This document shows positions 44,246 to 53,645 of a stretch of DNA of 64,000 nt, piece by piece. The position numbers and the translations under genes were made by a program. Position 1 is the first letter of the stretch. Each line of letters begins with the position of its first letter. The notes under the pieces are model-generated. The model saw nothing but the letters and a program-made list of their open reading frames with translations, was not told the DNA's origin and ran no database searches. Origin of the DNA: Carbonatibacter sp965199245 (GTDB lineage Bacteria > Pseudomonadota > Alphaproteobacteria > Kiloniellales > Kiloniellaceae); the NCBI GenBank assembly GCA_965199245.1, contig CBDAQP010000001.1:1116001-1180000 (forward strand), read 5' to 3'.

Positions 44246-46810
44246 CGATTGCGGAGCAGGGTAAGAGGACGCTGTTTCAGTGCGAACCAGGTCCCAATAT
44301 AGCCAAAGGCCAAAGCGCAGGCGAGGCCGACGAGCGGGACGAGGATCATCACAGAAGCGTTGAGAACAAAATCCAGTTTGAAAAGAGCCGTGGTGATGAC
44401 CCATGCCGCGATTGTCCCCGTCACGGTGGCGAGCAGGGCGGCGATGAGGCCCAGCAGGCCAAATTCAACCAAAAAGACAAGGGCAAGGCTTTTGCGTGAC
44501 GCACCCAAGACTTTGAGAACAACGGCATCATAGACGCGCTGTTGGTTGCTGGCGGCAATGGCCCCACCAAGAACGAATACCCCGACAATGACAGTCAGGC
44601 TGGACATGGCCCGCAAGACAAGGGAAATGTGATTAAAAACTTCGCCAAAGGCTCCGAGGGCTTCCTTGACGCGCACAGAAGAAATATTTTGGAATCGGTC
44701 TGTTAGGATAATTTCCAGCTCGTCTTCGATGTCCGGACGTGTTTTGACCGTGGCAATGTGTGTCTGTGGGGCTTGTGATAGCAGGCCCGGTGAAAAGATC
44801 ATGACAAAATTGATTTGTAAGCCGCGCCAGTCAATTCGGCGACTGTTGGCGATTGTGGCACTCACTTGACGCCCGAGAATATTGAGGCCCAGGCTGTCCC
44901 CGATCTCTAGTCCCAATCCCTGCATCACCCGCTCATCAAGTGACAGCAATGGCGGGCCGTCGTAGTCAGGGGGCCACCAGCTACCTCGACTCAGATTTGT
45001 TCCCGCAGGCATATCAGCCGACCAGGTTAACCCGCGATCACTGCGAAAAATCCACGCGATGTCTTCTGGAATATCAAAACTTTCGGGTGCACGGTCGTTG
45101 ATGGCGGTGATGCGTCCGCGTAACATAGGAACGCGCTCGAATGATTCGACCCCTTCCATTGTGGTGACAATGCGGTCAAATTCGCTGACTTGTGCGGGCT
45201 GAATATCGATAAAGTAAAAACCCGGGGCTTCTTCGGGCAGGCTTTGGTTCAGGGCGTGACGGACATTGCTGTCCAGCAGGGCCATCAAAACCAGAACGCT
45301 TAGACCTGTGCCGACGGACACCAAAATTGTCGTGGTGGGTGCACCCGGGCGACCGGGATTGGACAGGGCGGTGCGAATAGCCGGATTTGTTATCTTTACC
45401 CGCCGCTGTGCCTGCCGTCTAACAAGATGTCCTGCCAGACGATAAAGAGCGAATAGAACCAAAATGCCAACGAATGCTCCGCCTGCAATGCGGAGGTCGC
45501 GGACAAGAGCCAAGCTAACCGTCATAAGAGCCAGCACACAGAAAACAATGCACAACAGGATTTTTTTGCTGGGTCGTCCACTCAGAGGTGCGCTCATATC
45601 ACGAAAAAGTCGCGCGGGTCGAACCTGTCCGGCGCAGGCGGTGGCGTGGAGTGAAAAAATCAGCACCGTTAAAAGACCCACAACGGCTGCAATGACCAGA
45701 GGCCAGACAAAAATATCGCTGGCGAGTGACCAGTTAAACAAATTTTGGGTAAGGGCGGCCCCCATTGCAGGGGTGATGGCCCCAACGATGATGCCCCCCG
45801 CAATCCCCAAAAAGGACAGGCCCAGAATCTGAATCAGGCAGGTTTTGATAATAAAGCCACTGTCGGCCCCCAAGACACTTGAGAGTTGCGAGTGTGGCGA
45901 CCTTGCGATCAAGGTGGCTTTTGACACCGGAGGCCATGCCAACCCCACCGACCAAGAGTGTTGCCAATCCGGTAAGGGTGAGGTAATCGCCAATAATCGC
46001 AATAAAGCGAGTGATCCCTGCCGCTGCGCCCCCTGATTCGCGCAGACGCCATCCCGCATCGGGAAAACGCGCTTCAAGCTCGCGTTTAAAGGACTCGAGG
46101 GTGCTGTTGCCGTGCAACAGCAGACGATAATCATAGCGAATGAGACTCCCGGGCTGAATCAACCCACTGTTTTCAAGGCTCTCATCCGCAACGATGACAG
46201 AACTGGCAAAGGCAAAGGCACGGGAATTGAGGTCAGGCTGTTTCAGCAGACGGGCACGAATGCGATAGCGGGTTTCACCGATTAGAACGCTGTCTCCCAC
46301 CGCACGACCCAGTTTATTCAAAAGGTTTTGCGGCGCAATCACTCCCCACTCTCCCGCGCGAAAGGCGAGGGCCTCTGTCACGGTGGTTGCCTCTTTCTGT
46401 TTGCCTTCCCCCAAGAGTTCAACTTGTCCGATGAGGGGATAGGCGGTATCGACCCCGCGCAATTCAATCATACTCCGCTTGCCGCCCTGTTCCGGGGTGC
46501 GGGCCATAGCGGTCATCTCCCGTACGCGGGTGAGGCGGGCGCGACGTGCGAGCCAGTTGATCTGTTGCTCTGTTGCGGGTTGGTGAACAAGCTGGAGGGC
46601 AAGATCACCGCCGAGCAGACGGCGACCATCATTTTTCAACCCCTGTTCCACCGCAGCGGACAGCGACCCAACCGCAGCAATTGCAGCAACGCCCAAAAAG
46701 AGACAGGCCAAAAGCAGACGAAACCCCCGCAGGCCCCCGCGCAGTTCACGCAGGGCAAAGACAAAAGCCATAAAGGTTGGCGGGCCTTGACGCAGAGGTG
46801 CAAAGGTCAC
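44242..46810 (-). pseudogene. ybbP: YbbP-like FtsX-family ABC permease, frameshifted once in a 5-C run
   Basis: A large multi-span permease with two FtsX domains, about 856 residues if read through. The N-terminal part (GTG 46810) reads to near 45870, and the rest continues in another frame to 44242. Deleting one base from the CCCCC run at 45867-45871 restores KCLGADSGFIIKTCL across the join. FtsX segments: RELRGGLRGFRLLLACLFLG at the start and RVYDAVVLKVLGASRK near the end. Neighbours ybbA and tesA give the conserved trio. It may be a genuine inactivation or a sequence error; a possible role in lipid or envelope transport is not proven for the family. Confidence 0.82.
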
Positions 46811-46813
46811 GAC

Positions 46814-47515
46814 TTAGCCCCCCCGATCACTGTCGGCCGTGATGCGCCCGTCGCACAGCGTAAGGGTGCGTTGACAACGGCGGGCGAGGGTTGGGTCATG
46901 TGTAATCAAAATCAAGGTTGTCTTGTGGCGGATCTGGAGTGTGAACAACAGCTCTGTAATCCGTGCGCCCGTTGCACTATCGAGGTTCCCTGTTGGTTCA
47001 TCTGCCAGCAGAACGGCAGGTTCTGTGGCAAAGGCCCGGGCCAGGGCCACGCGCTGTTTTTCCCCGCCAGAAAGCTGGGCGGGCAGGTGGCCTGTCCGGT
47101 GGGCAAGACCGACGTCGTCCAGGCATTGTTCAGCCCGCCTCAAACTGTTCTTGCGTCCTGCGAAATCCAATGGCACGGCCACATTTTCGCGTGCGCTCAG
47201 TGTGGGAATCAGGTGAAAGTCCTGAAAAACAATCCCGATGTGATCGCGGCGAAAGGCTGCGAGTGCATCCTCGTCCATTTCTCCGGGGCGATGGCCAGCG
47301 ACGCAAAGTTGACCGCTTGTGGGGGCTTCGAGTCCGGCGATCAGCATCATCAGCGATGTTTTCCCTGACCCGGATGGCCCGACGACAGAGACCGTCTGTC
47401 CTGCTGGAATATCCAGCGTCATGTCCCGGAGAATAGTGATTGTCTCTGTTGTCCGGTCGGGGGTTGCCTGACGACTGTAGCAAATATTTTCAAGTGAAAT
47501 GAGTGCGGCGGTCAT
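46814..47515 (-). CDS. ybbA: ABC transporter ATPase, YbbA/LolD-like
   Basis: A 233-residue ATPase: GPSGSGKTSLM (Walker A), QLSGGEKQRVALARA (signature), LLADEPTGNLD (Walker B) and THDPTLARR (switch). Start at ATG 47515 gives the usual length. It precedes ybbP by 3 bp on the same strand and is divergent from tesA. A cytoplasmic energiser of the FtsX-type permease. Confidence 0.9.
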   Translation of the reverse strand: MTAALISLENICYSRQATPDRTTETITILRDMTLDIPAGQTVSVVGPSGSGKTSLMMLIAGLEAPTSGQLCVAGHRPGEMDEDALAAFRRDHIGIVFQDFHLIPTLSARENVAVPLDFAGRKNSLRRAEQCLDDVGLAHRTGHLPAQLSGGEKQRVALARAFATEPAVLLADEPTGNLDSATGARITELLFTLQIRHKTTLILITHDPTLARRCQRTLTLCDGRITADSDRGG

Positions 47516-47655
47516 CTGTTCTCTTCCAGCGAAAAGAGGGCAAAGGCGATAAAGCAGTTGTGCAATTCCACCAGATATAGGAAGGAGAAGAGAAGGTATC
47601 AATTCACCGCATCTGTTTTATTTGTGGTCAGGCTTTTCTGCGGGAGTGATGTTTC

Positions 47656-48321
47656 ATGTCGGTATCTTTTTTGTCGCGGTTTTCTTTTCAGTCCTTTCTC
47701 TCCCTTTGTACTGTTCTGGCGATTTTGGGTTTTCTTCTCGCGGGAACAGCGCAAGCGCGACTTTTTCGCCTGATGGTTTTTGGCGATTCCCTGGTTCATG
47801 GCTATGGCTTGCCGCGTGGACAATCCTTTCCCGATCAGTTGCAGGGTCGGTTGGATGCGGCAGGCCATGCGGTGGAGGTGATCAATGCCGGAAATTCTGG
47901 TGATACAACGGCGGCAGGTTTGGCCCGTGTGGACTGGGCCCTGGCAGATCGCCCTGATCTGGTGATTGTTGTGCTGGGGGCCAATGACAGCCTGCGCGGC
48001 CTTGACCCTGCACAGACCCGTCGCAATCTCCGTGCGCTCCTCGCCCGCTTTCAGCACGCAGGTGTAAAGATTTTGCTGGCGGGGATGCAGGCCCCGCGTA
48101 ATCTGGGCGCAGACTATGTCCGGAATTTTGATCGCCTCTATCCCGAACTGGCGCACGAGGCTGGACTCGCCTTCTATCCCTTTTTTCTCGCAGGTGTTGC
48201 ACTGGTGCGCAACCTGAACCAGGCCGATGGTATTCACCCCAACGCCGCCGGGGTCAAAAAAATCACAGAACAGATTCTGCCAACGCTTCTGCCGCTCTTG
48301 CCTCCTCAACCCACGTCTTGA
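47656..48321 (+). CDS. tesA: SGNH/GDSL lysophospholipase/thioesterase, TesA-like
   Basis: A 221-residue exported esterase. Signal peptide (hydrophobic FLSLCTVLAILGFLLAG, cleavage near AQA). Block I FGDSLVHGYGL with the nucleophile serine, block III GANDSLRG and block V DGIHPNAAG with Asp and His. It acts in the periplasm on acyl-CoA or lysophospholipid. Divergent from ybbA, as in many proteobacteria. It is followed by AT-rich sequence (TTTAAAAAAAATTTG) without a clear hairpin. Confidence 0.9.
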   Translation: MSVSFLSRFSFQSFLSLCTVLAILGFLLAGTAQARLFRLMVFGDSLVHGYGLPRGQSFPDQLQGRLDAAGHAVEVINAGNSGDTTAAGLARVDWALADRPDLVIVVLGANDSLRGLDPAQTRRNLRALLARFQHAGVKILLAGMQAPRNLGADYVRNFDRLYPELAHEAGLAFYPFFLAGVALVRNLNQADGIHPNAAGVKKITEQILPTLLPLLPPQPTS

Positions 48322-48438
48322 GGCATGGAAAGTCGCGTTTAAAAAAAATTTGTCAATAAACATAATTCCTTGACAATTTTCCCGCGTTGTATTCATTTCC
48401 TGGCAGAATATGAGCGGTCGGCCTTACAAGGGTCGGCT

Positions 48439-48580
48439 ATGAAAAAAATCGTTCGCGCTATATTGGCTCCTCTAAATTTACAATTATGCCGTAAATCGGA
48501 TTTTGATTATGCTGTTGAGCGTTTAGAATCATACGATAGACTATTTGAAAATAATTGCTTTTTTTCATCTCAAATTAAGC
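48439..48580 (+). pseudogene. FkbM-family methyltransferase, N-terminal fragment
   Basis: Begins at ATG 48439 with MKKIVRAILAPLNLQLCRKS, then ESYDRLFENNCFFSSQIK, where it is cut by an IS3-type end (TGATCCCGTTTATTCG at 48581). The rest of the gene is at 55454-56017. The AT-rich composition is unlike tesA, pointing to an acquired gene, perhaps from a surface-polysaccharide locus. Confidence 0.7.
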
Positions 48581-49086
48581 TGATCCCGTTTATTCGGATA
48601 GTTTGACGGCTTTGCCAAGGTGTATTCCGTTCAGTGATCATTCCGCTAGAATCCTGTTTATCAGATTTCCTTGCTGTTGTTAAGCCTGTGGGGATGTGGG
48701 CAAGGCGATAGCCTTGTCCATCATATCCACAGGCGCGGTTTCGCCGTAAGCTTCCGCCGGCGTTCGGTCGCCGGGGGCCGAATGGGGCCGCCCGGTGTTG
48801 TAGAAGCCGATCCAATCTGCGATGACCCGTTCGGCGTGGAAGCCGTCGGTCAGCTCATGCAGATGCACCTTGAGCGAGCGCGTTCGATGAAGATGTTGTC
48901 CATGCACCGGTCGCGACCGTCCATGGAGATCGCCACCCCGGCATCCTTGAGGGCTCCTGTGAAGTCGAAGCTGGTGAACCGGCTGCCCTGGTCGGTGTTG
49001 AAGATGTCGGGCTTGCCGTAAGTGCCGGGCACCTCATCCAGGGCCGCGACGCAGAACCGGGCGTCCATGGTGTTCGACAGTCGTCA
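48581..49086 (-). mobile_element. IS3-family transposase (orfB), C-terminal fragment
   Basis: Minus-strand pieces read DEVPGTYGKPDIFNTDQGSRFTS, GVAISMDGRDRCMDNIFIERA and VHLHELTDGFHAERVIADWI, then FYNTGRPHSAPGDRTPAEAYG. These are the DDE core and its C-terminal block of IS3-family orfB. A frameshift near 48855 breaks it, and the 5' part is replaced by an IS630 copy at 49087. Confidence 0.85.
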
Positions 49087-50138
49087 TACCATTTCCGGAA
49101 AGTCAGAACCCATGTGCCCATTTTCTGTATCCAATGGACCTGATTTTCCATGGTCTTTCGGTGAGGTTGTTCCATGCGTCACAACAGAACGATCTGATTG
49201 TCAAAGATGCGGTTTGACAGCCAGTTTTGCCGCAAATATTGCCAGACATTCGGGACCGGGCTGCGTGGCGGCAACAGGGTTATATTGTCCGGGATATCCC
49301 AGTTTGCCGGTGGTGTGCCATCCGGCCTTATCAAGGATGATGACAGCAACCGGGTTCGACCTGTGACGATATTTCTTCGAGGTGCCCTTGCATCCCGCGT
49401 GTATCACAGTGCGGCAGGACAAGAGCGGCCACCCCGGGCGGGACAGATCGCCCCGAATATCCAGGCGGATTTTGTGCGCTGGTCTTTTTCTGCCACAGGC
49501 CGTGTGCCTCGTTTGGCCCAACATGCTGTTCTTCTGGCCAACACGCGCCTCATCCTGCCACCGGATGTCCAGCGGGACAGCCGGACCAATTCCGGCGTGC
49601 AGGCGGGCTATTTCGGCGGGGAAGTTTTTTTAAATGCGTCAATCGCATGCCCGTTCCGGCCATGATGACGCGGTCGCGCCGTCAGTTTTCTGTCGCCCAT
49701 TTCCCGTCACACCCGGCTCGTTATGGGGATGCTCACACTGATCCGGTACTCTTCCCATACCAGGTGCACCAGGTCTTCCAGACGCCAGCGTACAACGCCG
49801 TCTACCGATGGATAGGGGCCGTGTTCAACAAGGGACGCCAGGGGTGGTCGGCATTCAGCTTCGGTGGAGCACCGGTCGATTTGCGATCAACGAGGCCTGC
49901 CGGACCTTCCCGGTTAAATCGCAACACCCGGTCACGAATGATTTGCAAACCAACACCACCAGCAACAGCGGCCTCACTGCGGCTGCCGCCATCATAAATG
50001 GCAGCCAGCACCAAAAGGCGGCGTGTTTGATTGGACTCAGTTGATTCGCGGGCAAGGCCGCGAAGCTGGCAACTGTTAAAGTCTTCTCGCAAGGAAATGG
50101 CGCGTCTCATGGAAACCTCCAATAAAGTGTCCACTTAA
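49087..50138 (-). mobile_element. IS630-family insertion sequence, copy E
   Basis: Right end TACCATTTCCGGAAAG at 49087, transposase on the minus strand from ATG 50110 (MRRAISLREDFNSCQLRGL) to the QYLRQ-like end near 49220. The N-terminal third (IYDGGSRSEAA, GVGLQIIRDRVLRF) belongs to a different subtype from copies A-C, whereas the C-terminal part resembles them. Frameshifts break the gene. The usual left end is missing where an IS5-type fragment begins at 50139. Confidence 0.8.
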
Positions 50139-50310
50139 GAGGCTGTCTAACAATTAAGTTTTATCATTCTGTTGATTGCGATTTGTATGGAGCGTAGCCG
50201 GATCATGGCTTCCTGCGTTTTGTCGAGATTTTCGTAATGTTTTGCCAACCGCCTTGCAGGTTCCAGCCATGCGAAAGATCGCTCGACAATCCAGCGTTTT
50301 GGCAACACCT
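50139..50310 (-). mobile_element. IS5-family (IS427-like) end fragment
   Basis: GAGGCTGTCTAACAATTAAG end plus the last about 45 codons of the orfB-type reading frame. It is nearly identical to the corresponding end of the full element at 52856-53682 and breaks off at 50311. Confidence 0.85.
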
Positions 50311-50769
50311 TGAACGCTATTCAGGGAGAACAGCAGATCCTTCTTCTATTGAACCTCTGACCAGCAGCGGCCTTGTGAAGTTTAACGGCACGGCATGGGA
50401 TATGGCTATGTCAGAACTTGCCATATTCGACAGTACCTTCGTGGCGGATAATGTCCATTCCGGAGATGTGGTGGACAGCAGCAGTTCCACACCGGGGCCC
50501 TGGCAAGGCAAGGCGACATATCCAGCTCACCGCAATTGCGTACGATTTGAAGCGGGGCCTGTCTCTCAAGGCGACCGCTGCTGCCTGACGGCACGACCCC
50601 TGTTCAATAGAGTTGCCAATGCCACCTGAAACGCCGTTGGACAGGAAAATCTACTGGATACCCGGCCTTCGGGGGGCGGTGCGCGATGAAACTCTTAATG
50701 AAATGCACGGGTTGCGTACAAACACAACAAAATCAACAAACCATCCATCCCGCGCACAGGTCTCCTTAA
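50311..50769. mobile_element. IS5-family right-end relic and an unidentified stretch
   Basis: From about 50510 the plus frame reads HIQLTAIAYDLKRGLSLKA, an IS5-type transposase C-terminus. A shared tail (ATGAAATGCACGGGTTGC) and the terminal repeat CCGCGCACAGGTCTC follow, as in the relic at 54499-55453. The stretch 50311-50500 is open in several frames but fits no family I know. Confidence 0.55.
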
Positions 50770-50799
50770 TACGGGTGTCCATCTGGACACCCGTATTAA
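50766..50799. repeat. Perfect 16-bp inverted repeat
   Basis: TTAATACGGGTGTCCA and TGGACACCCGTATTAA around TC. The arm recurs as GATACGGGTGTCCATCT at 50978-50994. Confidence 0.8.
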
Positions 50800-50994
50800 C
50801 CCGCTAACCTGAGGTGAGATTGACTGGTGTGGACATGGCGTTTCGGCAATTTTTCACGCCATTTCGCGGTCTGAAGCCTACCTGAACAGGCGGTTTGGGA
50901 TGATTTTCACTGAATGACTCATGCTGTAACCCTCATGGCCCTTAGAACACAGAATGCCTTTTCTTTCCAAGGTTGATACGGGTGTCCATCTAGG
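50784..50994. mobile_element. Candidate MITE of about 210 bp
   Basis: The left end TGGACACCCGTATTAACC and the right end, whose reverse complement begins ATGGACACCCGTATCAACC, form terminal inverted repeats of about 18 bp. The interior has no complete gene; a short minus frame MSHSVKIIPNRLFR is present. It looks like an internally deleted insertion sequence of unidentified family. Confidence 0.45.
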
Positions 50995-51047
50995 CAGTCG
51001 GATGATCGATGGCATTGCCATCAGGTCATATAGGGTAGGCTTGGCGG

Positions 51048-51107
51048 CCAGTCAGTTTTCCGTAGCACCTTGCGCTACTTTCTATGCAAATTGGGAAAAC
51101 TGGCTGG
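51048..51107 (+). ncRNA. Nested stem-loop upstream of fic, possible structured RNA or site
   Basis: An outer 14-bp stem (CCAGTCAGTTTTCC with GGAAAACTGGCTGG, one G-T pair) encloses an inner GTAGC/GCTAC hairpin. It lies 41 bp before the four direct repeats that precede the fic gene. No known RNA family is matched, and a recombination site is an alternative. Confidence 0.3.
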
Positions 51108-51148
51108 GTGCTTTTAGGGCTTTGAGATTTGGCTTGCCCCGAAATAAG

Positions 51149-51234
51149 CACAATAAGCGAATTATCACTCGACACAATAAGCGAATGATGATACAACACA
51201 ATAAGCGAATAATAGATGCGCGCGATAAGCGAGA
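51149..51234 (+). promoter_or_regulatory. Four direct repeats, 24-bp period, upstream of fic
   Basis: CACAATAAGCGAAT starts at 51149, 51173 and 51197, and a degenerate CGCGATAAGCGAGA at 51221, each exactly 24 bp from the last. They end 10 bp before the fic ATG. Candidate operators for an autoregulating AbiEi-like N-terminal domain; plasmid iterons are another reading. Confidence 0.75.
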
Positions 51235-51243
51235 AGAACCACC

Positions 51244-52800
51244 ATGGCAACCCCTTCCGAAAAACTGGCTGATGCCTTAGAAGCACTTCACGACCTTCAG
51301 ACAAATGGCTCAGTTGCCATACGCTCTGCCGAACTCTCGCGCACTCATCGTGAACGCCTCGTTCAAAACGGCTTCCTTGAGGAAGTTATCAAGGGCTGGT
51401 ATGTACCAGCACGCCCCGATGAAACACGCGGCGAAAGCACGGCTTGGTATGCGTCTTTTTGGCAGTTTTGTGCTGCCTACCTTAATCATTTAAAGGGCGA
51501 CGATTGGTGCTTATCACCTGAACAATCTATCGCGCTTCATACTGAAAATATGATTGTGCCTAAACAGTTATTAGTTCGAGCCGCCAAGGCACGGAACAAT
51601 GTAACAGGATTGCCTCATGGCACGTCACTATTGGATATTCGCGCTGCGCTCCCTGAACCTGCTCAGGTGACGACCAAAAATGGTCTGCGCGTATATAGCC
51701 TTCCTGCTGCTTTGATTGCCTGTAGCAAGCAAAGCTTTACTCAGAACCCAACCGATATGCGCGCGGCATTATCCATGGTCAGTGATGCATCTGAAGTCTT
51801 GGAGCAATTGCTAGAAGGTGGCCATAGCTCTATTGCTGGCCGCTTGGCGGGTGCATTCAGGAATATTGACCGCAATCAAATTGCCGACGATATCATGGGT
51901 ACAATGCGCGCGGCTGGGTATGATTTGCGCGAAACAGACCCGTTTGAGCAACAATCCAGCCTAAGCTTCTCACGGCGCGAGCAATCTCCATACGTAAATC
52001 GTATAAGGCTTATGTGGCAGGATATGCGGGAAACAGTGATATCGCACTTTCCTGTATCACCCTCGCAAACAGTCGATAAAACCGCATACATGCAGCATGT
52101 TGAAGATGTGTATGTAACAGACGCCTACCACTCGCTTTCTATTGAGGGATATCGTGTAACGCCTGAGTTGATCAACCGCGTTCGCACTGGAGACTGGAAC
52201 CCAGAACAAAATGCCGATGATAAAGAGCGGCTGAATGCCCTAGCGGCTAGGGGCTACTGGCAGGCTTACCAGGCCGTGCGCAAGAGCATAGAGCAGATAC
52301 TCGATGGGCATAATGCAGGGGAAGTCGTCGATAACGATCATCGTGTATGGTATCGCGAAATGTTTGCGCCTGGAGTGACGGTTGGCATTCACAAGCCTGC
52401 TGATCTTGCTGGTTATCGGAATGCGCCCGTTTTTATTCGTCGCTCCATGCACACGCCGCCAGGCCGAGAGGCTGTGCGCGATGCTATGCCAGCGTTCTTT
52501 GAGTTGCTGCAAGATGAAGAAAATGCCGCTGTGCGTGTTGTGCTGGGGCATTTTATCTTTGTTTATATTCATCCCTATATGGATGGTAATGGTCGCACAG
52601 GGCGTTTTTTGATGAATGCCATGCTGGCAAGTGGCGGCTACCCTTGGACGATTGTGCCGCTGGAAAAGCGCAATGATTACATGGCTGCTTTGGAAGAAGC
52701 GAGCGCAAACCAAAACATAGAGCCGTTCACGAAATTCTTGGGGTCACTTGTTCAAGCGGCACTGGACGGTAAAGCAGAGCCTTCAATTCCGAGCGATTAA
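51244..52800 (+). CDS. Fic-domain protein with AbiEi-like N-terminal region (518 residues)
   Basis: Residues about 5-190 resemble a winged helix plus the AbiEi second domain (SRTHRERLVQNGFLEEVIKGWYVPARP, WCLSPEQSIALHTEN, LPAALIACSKQSF). The Fic core carries HPYMDGNGRTGR at 443-454, complete for catalysis. SLSIEG at 297-302 fits the inhibitory motif (S297, E301, G302). Direct repeats lie immediately upstream. Codon use is more AT-rich than that of host genes. The gene is intact though surrounded by IS pieces. It probably AMPylates an unknown target; the N-terminal domain may bind its own promoter. Confidence 0.88.
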   Translation: MATPSEKLADALEALHDLQTNGSVAIRSAELSRTHRERLVQNGFLEEVIKGWYVPARPDETRGESTAWYASFWQFCAAYLNHLKGDDWCLSPEQSIALHTENMIVPKQLLVRAAKARNNVTGLPHGTSLLDIRAALPEPAQVTTKNGLRVYSLPAALIACSKQSFTQNPTDMRAALSMVSDASEVLEQLLEGGHSSIAGRLAGAFRNIDRNQIADDIMGTMRAAGYDLRETDPFEQQSSLSFSRREQSPYVNRIRLMWQDMRETVISHFPVSPSQTVDKTAYMQHVEDVYVTDAYHSLSIEGYRVTPELINRVRTGDWNPEQNADDKERLNALAARGYWQAYQAVRKSIEQILDGHNAGEVVDNDHRVWYREMFAPGVTVGIHKPADLAGYRNAPVFIRRSMHTPPGREAVRDAMPAFFELLQDEENAAVRVVLGHFIFVYIHPYMDGNGRTGRFLMNAMLASGGYPWTIVPLEKRNDYMAALEEASANQNIEPFTKFLGSLVQAALDGKAEPSIPSD

Positions 52801-52863
52801 CGAATAATTAAGATACACTGCGTATGATATTTATAGATACGGAGCTTAATTCTGAGAATCTGT

Positions 52864-53268
52864 CTAACAACTAAGTTTTATCATTCTGTTGATTGCGATT
52901 TGTGTGAAGCGTAGCCGGATCATGGCTTCCTGCGTTTTGTCGAGATTTTCGTCATTTTTTGCCAGCCGCCTTGCAGGCTCCAGCCATGCGAAAGATCGCT
53001 CAACGATCCAGCACTTTGGCAGCACCCTGAACGCTTTTTCCTCACCTCGCTTTACGATCCCGATTTTCAGTTTCTCCTGATTGGCCAACGCGTCCATGAT
53101 CGGCCCGCGATAACCAGCCCGGAACAATTTGAGCCTTCTGTGCTTTTTCTTTATATCGTTCAGGAGAATGCGGACTCCATCGCGATCCTGTATTCCAGCA
53201 TCATGCACCACCGGATGTAGCGGAAACCCGAGCAGATCCACCCATAAATGCCGCTTGATTCCCTTCAC
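52864..53268 (-). CDS. IS5-family transposase, C-terminal frame (orfB)
   Basis: 134 codons from the frameshift point: KGIKRHLWVDLLGFPLHPVVH, AGIQDRDGVRILL, and WIVERSFAWLEPARRLAKN, the Y-(2)-R-(3)-E-(6)-K-like block, with E in IVERSF. It is read as the C-terminal part of a fusion made by -1 frameshifting at 53268-53274 (CTTTTTT on the plus strand). Translation from the GTG alone would lack the first catalytic Asp. Confidence 0.88.
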   Translation of the reverse strand: MKGIKRHLWVDLLGFPLHPVVHDAGIQDRDGVRILLNDIKKKHRRLKLFRAGYRGPIMDALANQEKLKIGIVKRGEEKAFRVLPKCWIVERSFAWLEPARRLAKNDENLDKTQEAMIRLRFTQIAINRMIKLSC

Positions 53269-53645
53269 TTTTTTGCCGGCCCCCTTTTTTTTGTCGGGGC
53301 CTTGAGCGATTGTGAGTCGATAATGGCCGCGTTTGCCTCTTTGTTCCGGCCCTCAAGAAGCCGAAGCACACCATGGAGGTCACGCAGGATAATTTGCCAG
53401 GTTCCATCCTTTGTCCAGCGACTGAAATGGCCGTGAACGGTCTGCCATGGCGGGAAATCCTTGGGAAGAAGTCGCCACTGACAGCCTGTTTTGAGAACGT
53501 AAAAACAGGCATTTAATATATTCCCGGGCGAGTGTTTAAAGGGACGGCCACCGCCATTGCGGTGCTCAAAATATCCGCGCAACAGAGACCATTGCGCATC
53601 GGTGAGATCAGTATCATAAGTCATACCAAAAATTATTAAAGACAA
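53265..53645 (-). CDS. IS5-family transposase, N-terminal frame (orfA)
   Basis: 126 residues: YDTDLTDAQWSLLRGYFEH, GGRPFKHSPGNILNACFYVLKTGCQWRLLPKDFPPW, and NAAIIDSQSLKAPTKKRG. The Asp in DSQSLK is the first catalytic residue of the DDE set. It ends with A AAA AAG directly before TGA; slipping back one base there enters orfB. Confidence 0.9.
   Translation of the reverse strand: MSLIIFGMTYDTDLTDAQWSLLRGYFEHRNGGGRPFKHSPGNILNACFYVLKTGCQWRLLPKDFPPWQTVHGHFSRWTKDGTWQIILRDLHGVLRLLEGRNKEANAAIIDSQSLKAPTKKRGPAKK

Noticed and set aside
46328..47368. 346-codon plus-strand open frame
   Set aside because: It runs antisense through ybbP and ybbA, both with clear ABC motifs, and shows no family features.
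47599..48396. 265-codon minus-strand open frame
   Set aside because: Antisense to tesA, which has a signal peptide and GDSL blocks; no protein family recognised.
51149..51234. Replication origin (plasmid iterons)
   Set aside because: No replication initiator gene, DnaA boxes or AT-rich unwinding region were seen nearby, so a fic operator is preferred, though iterons are not excluded.
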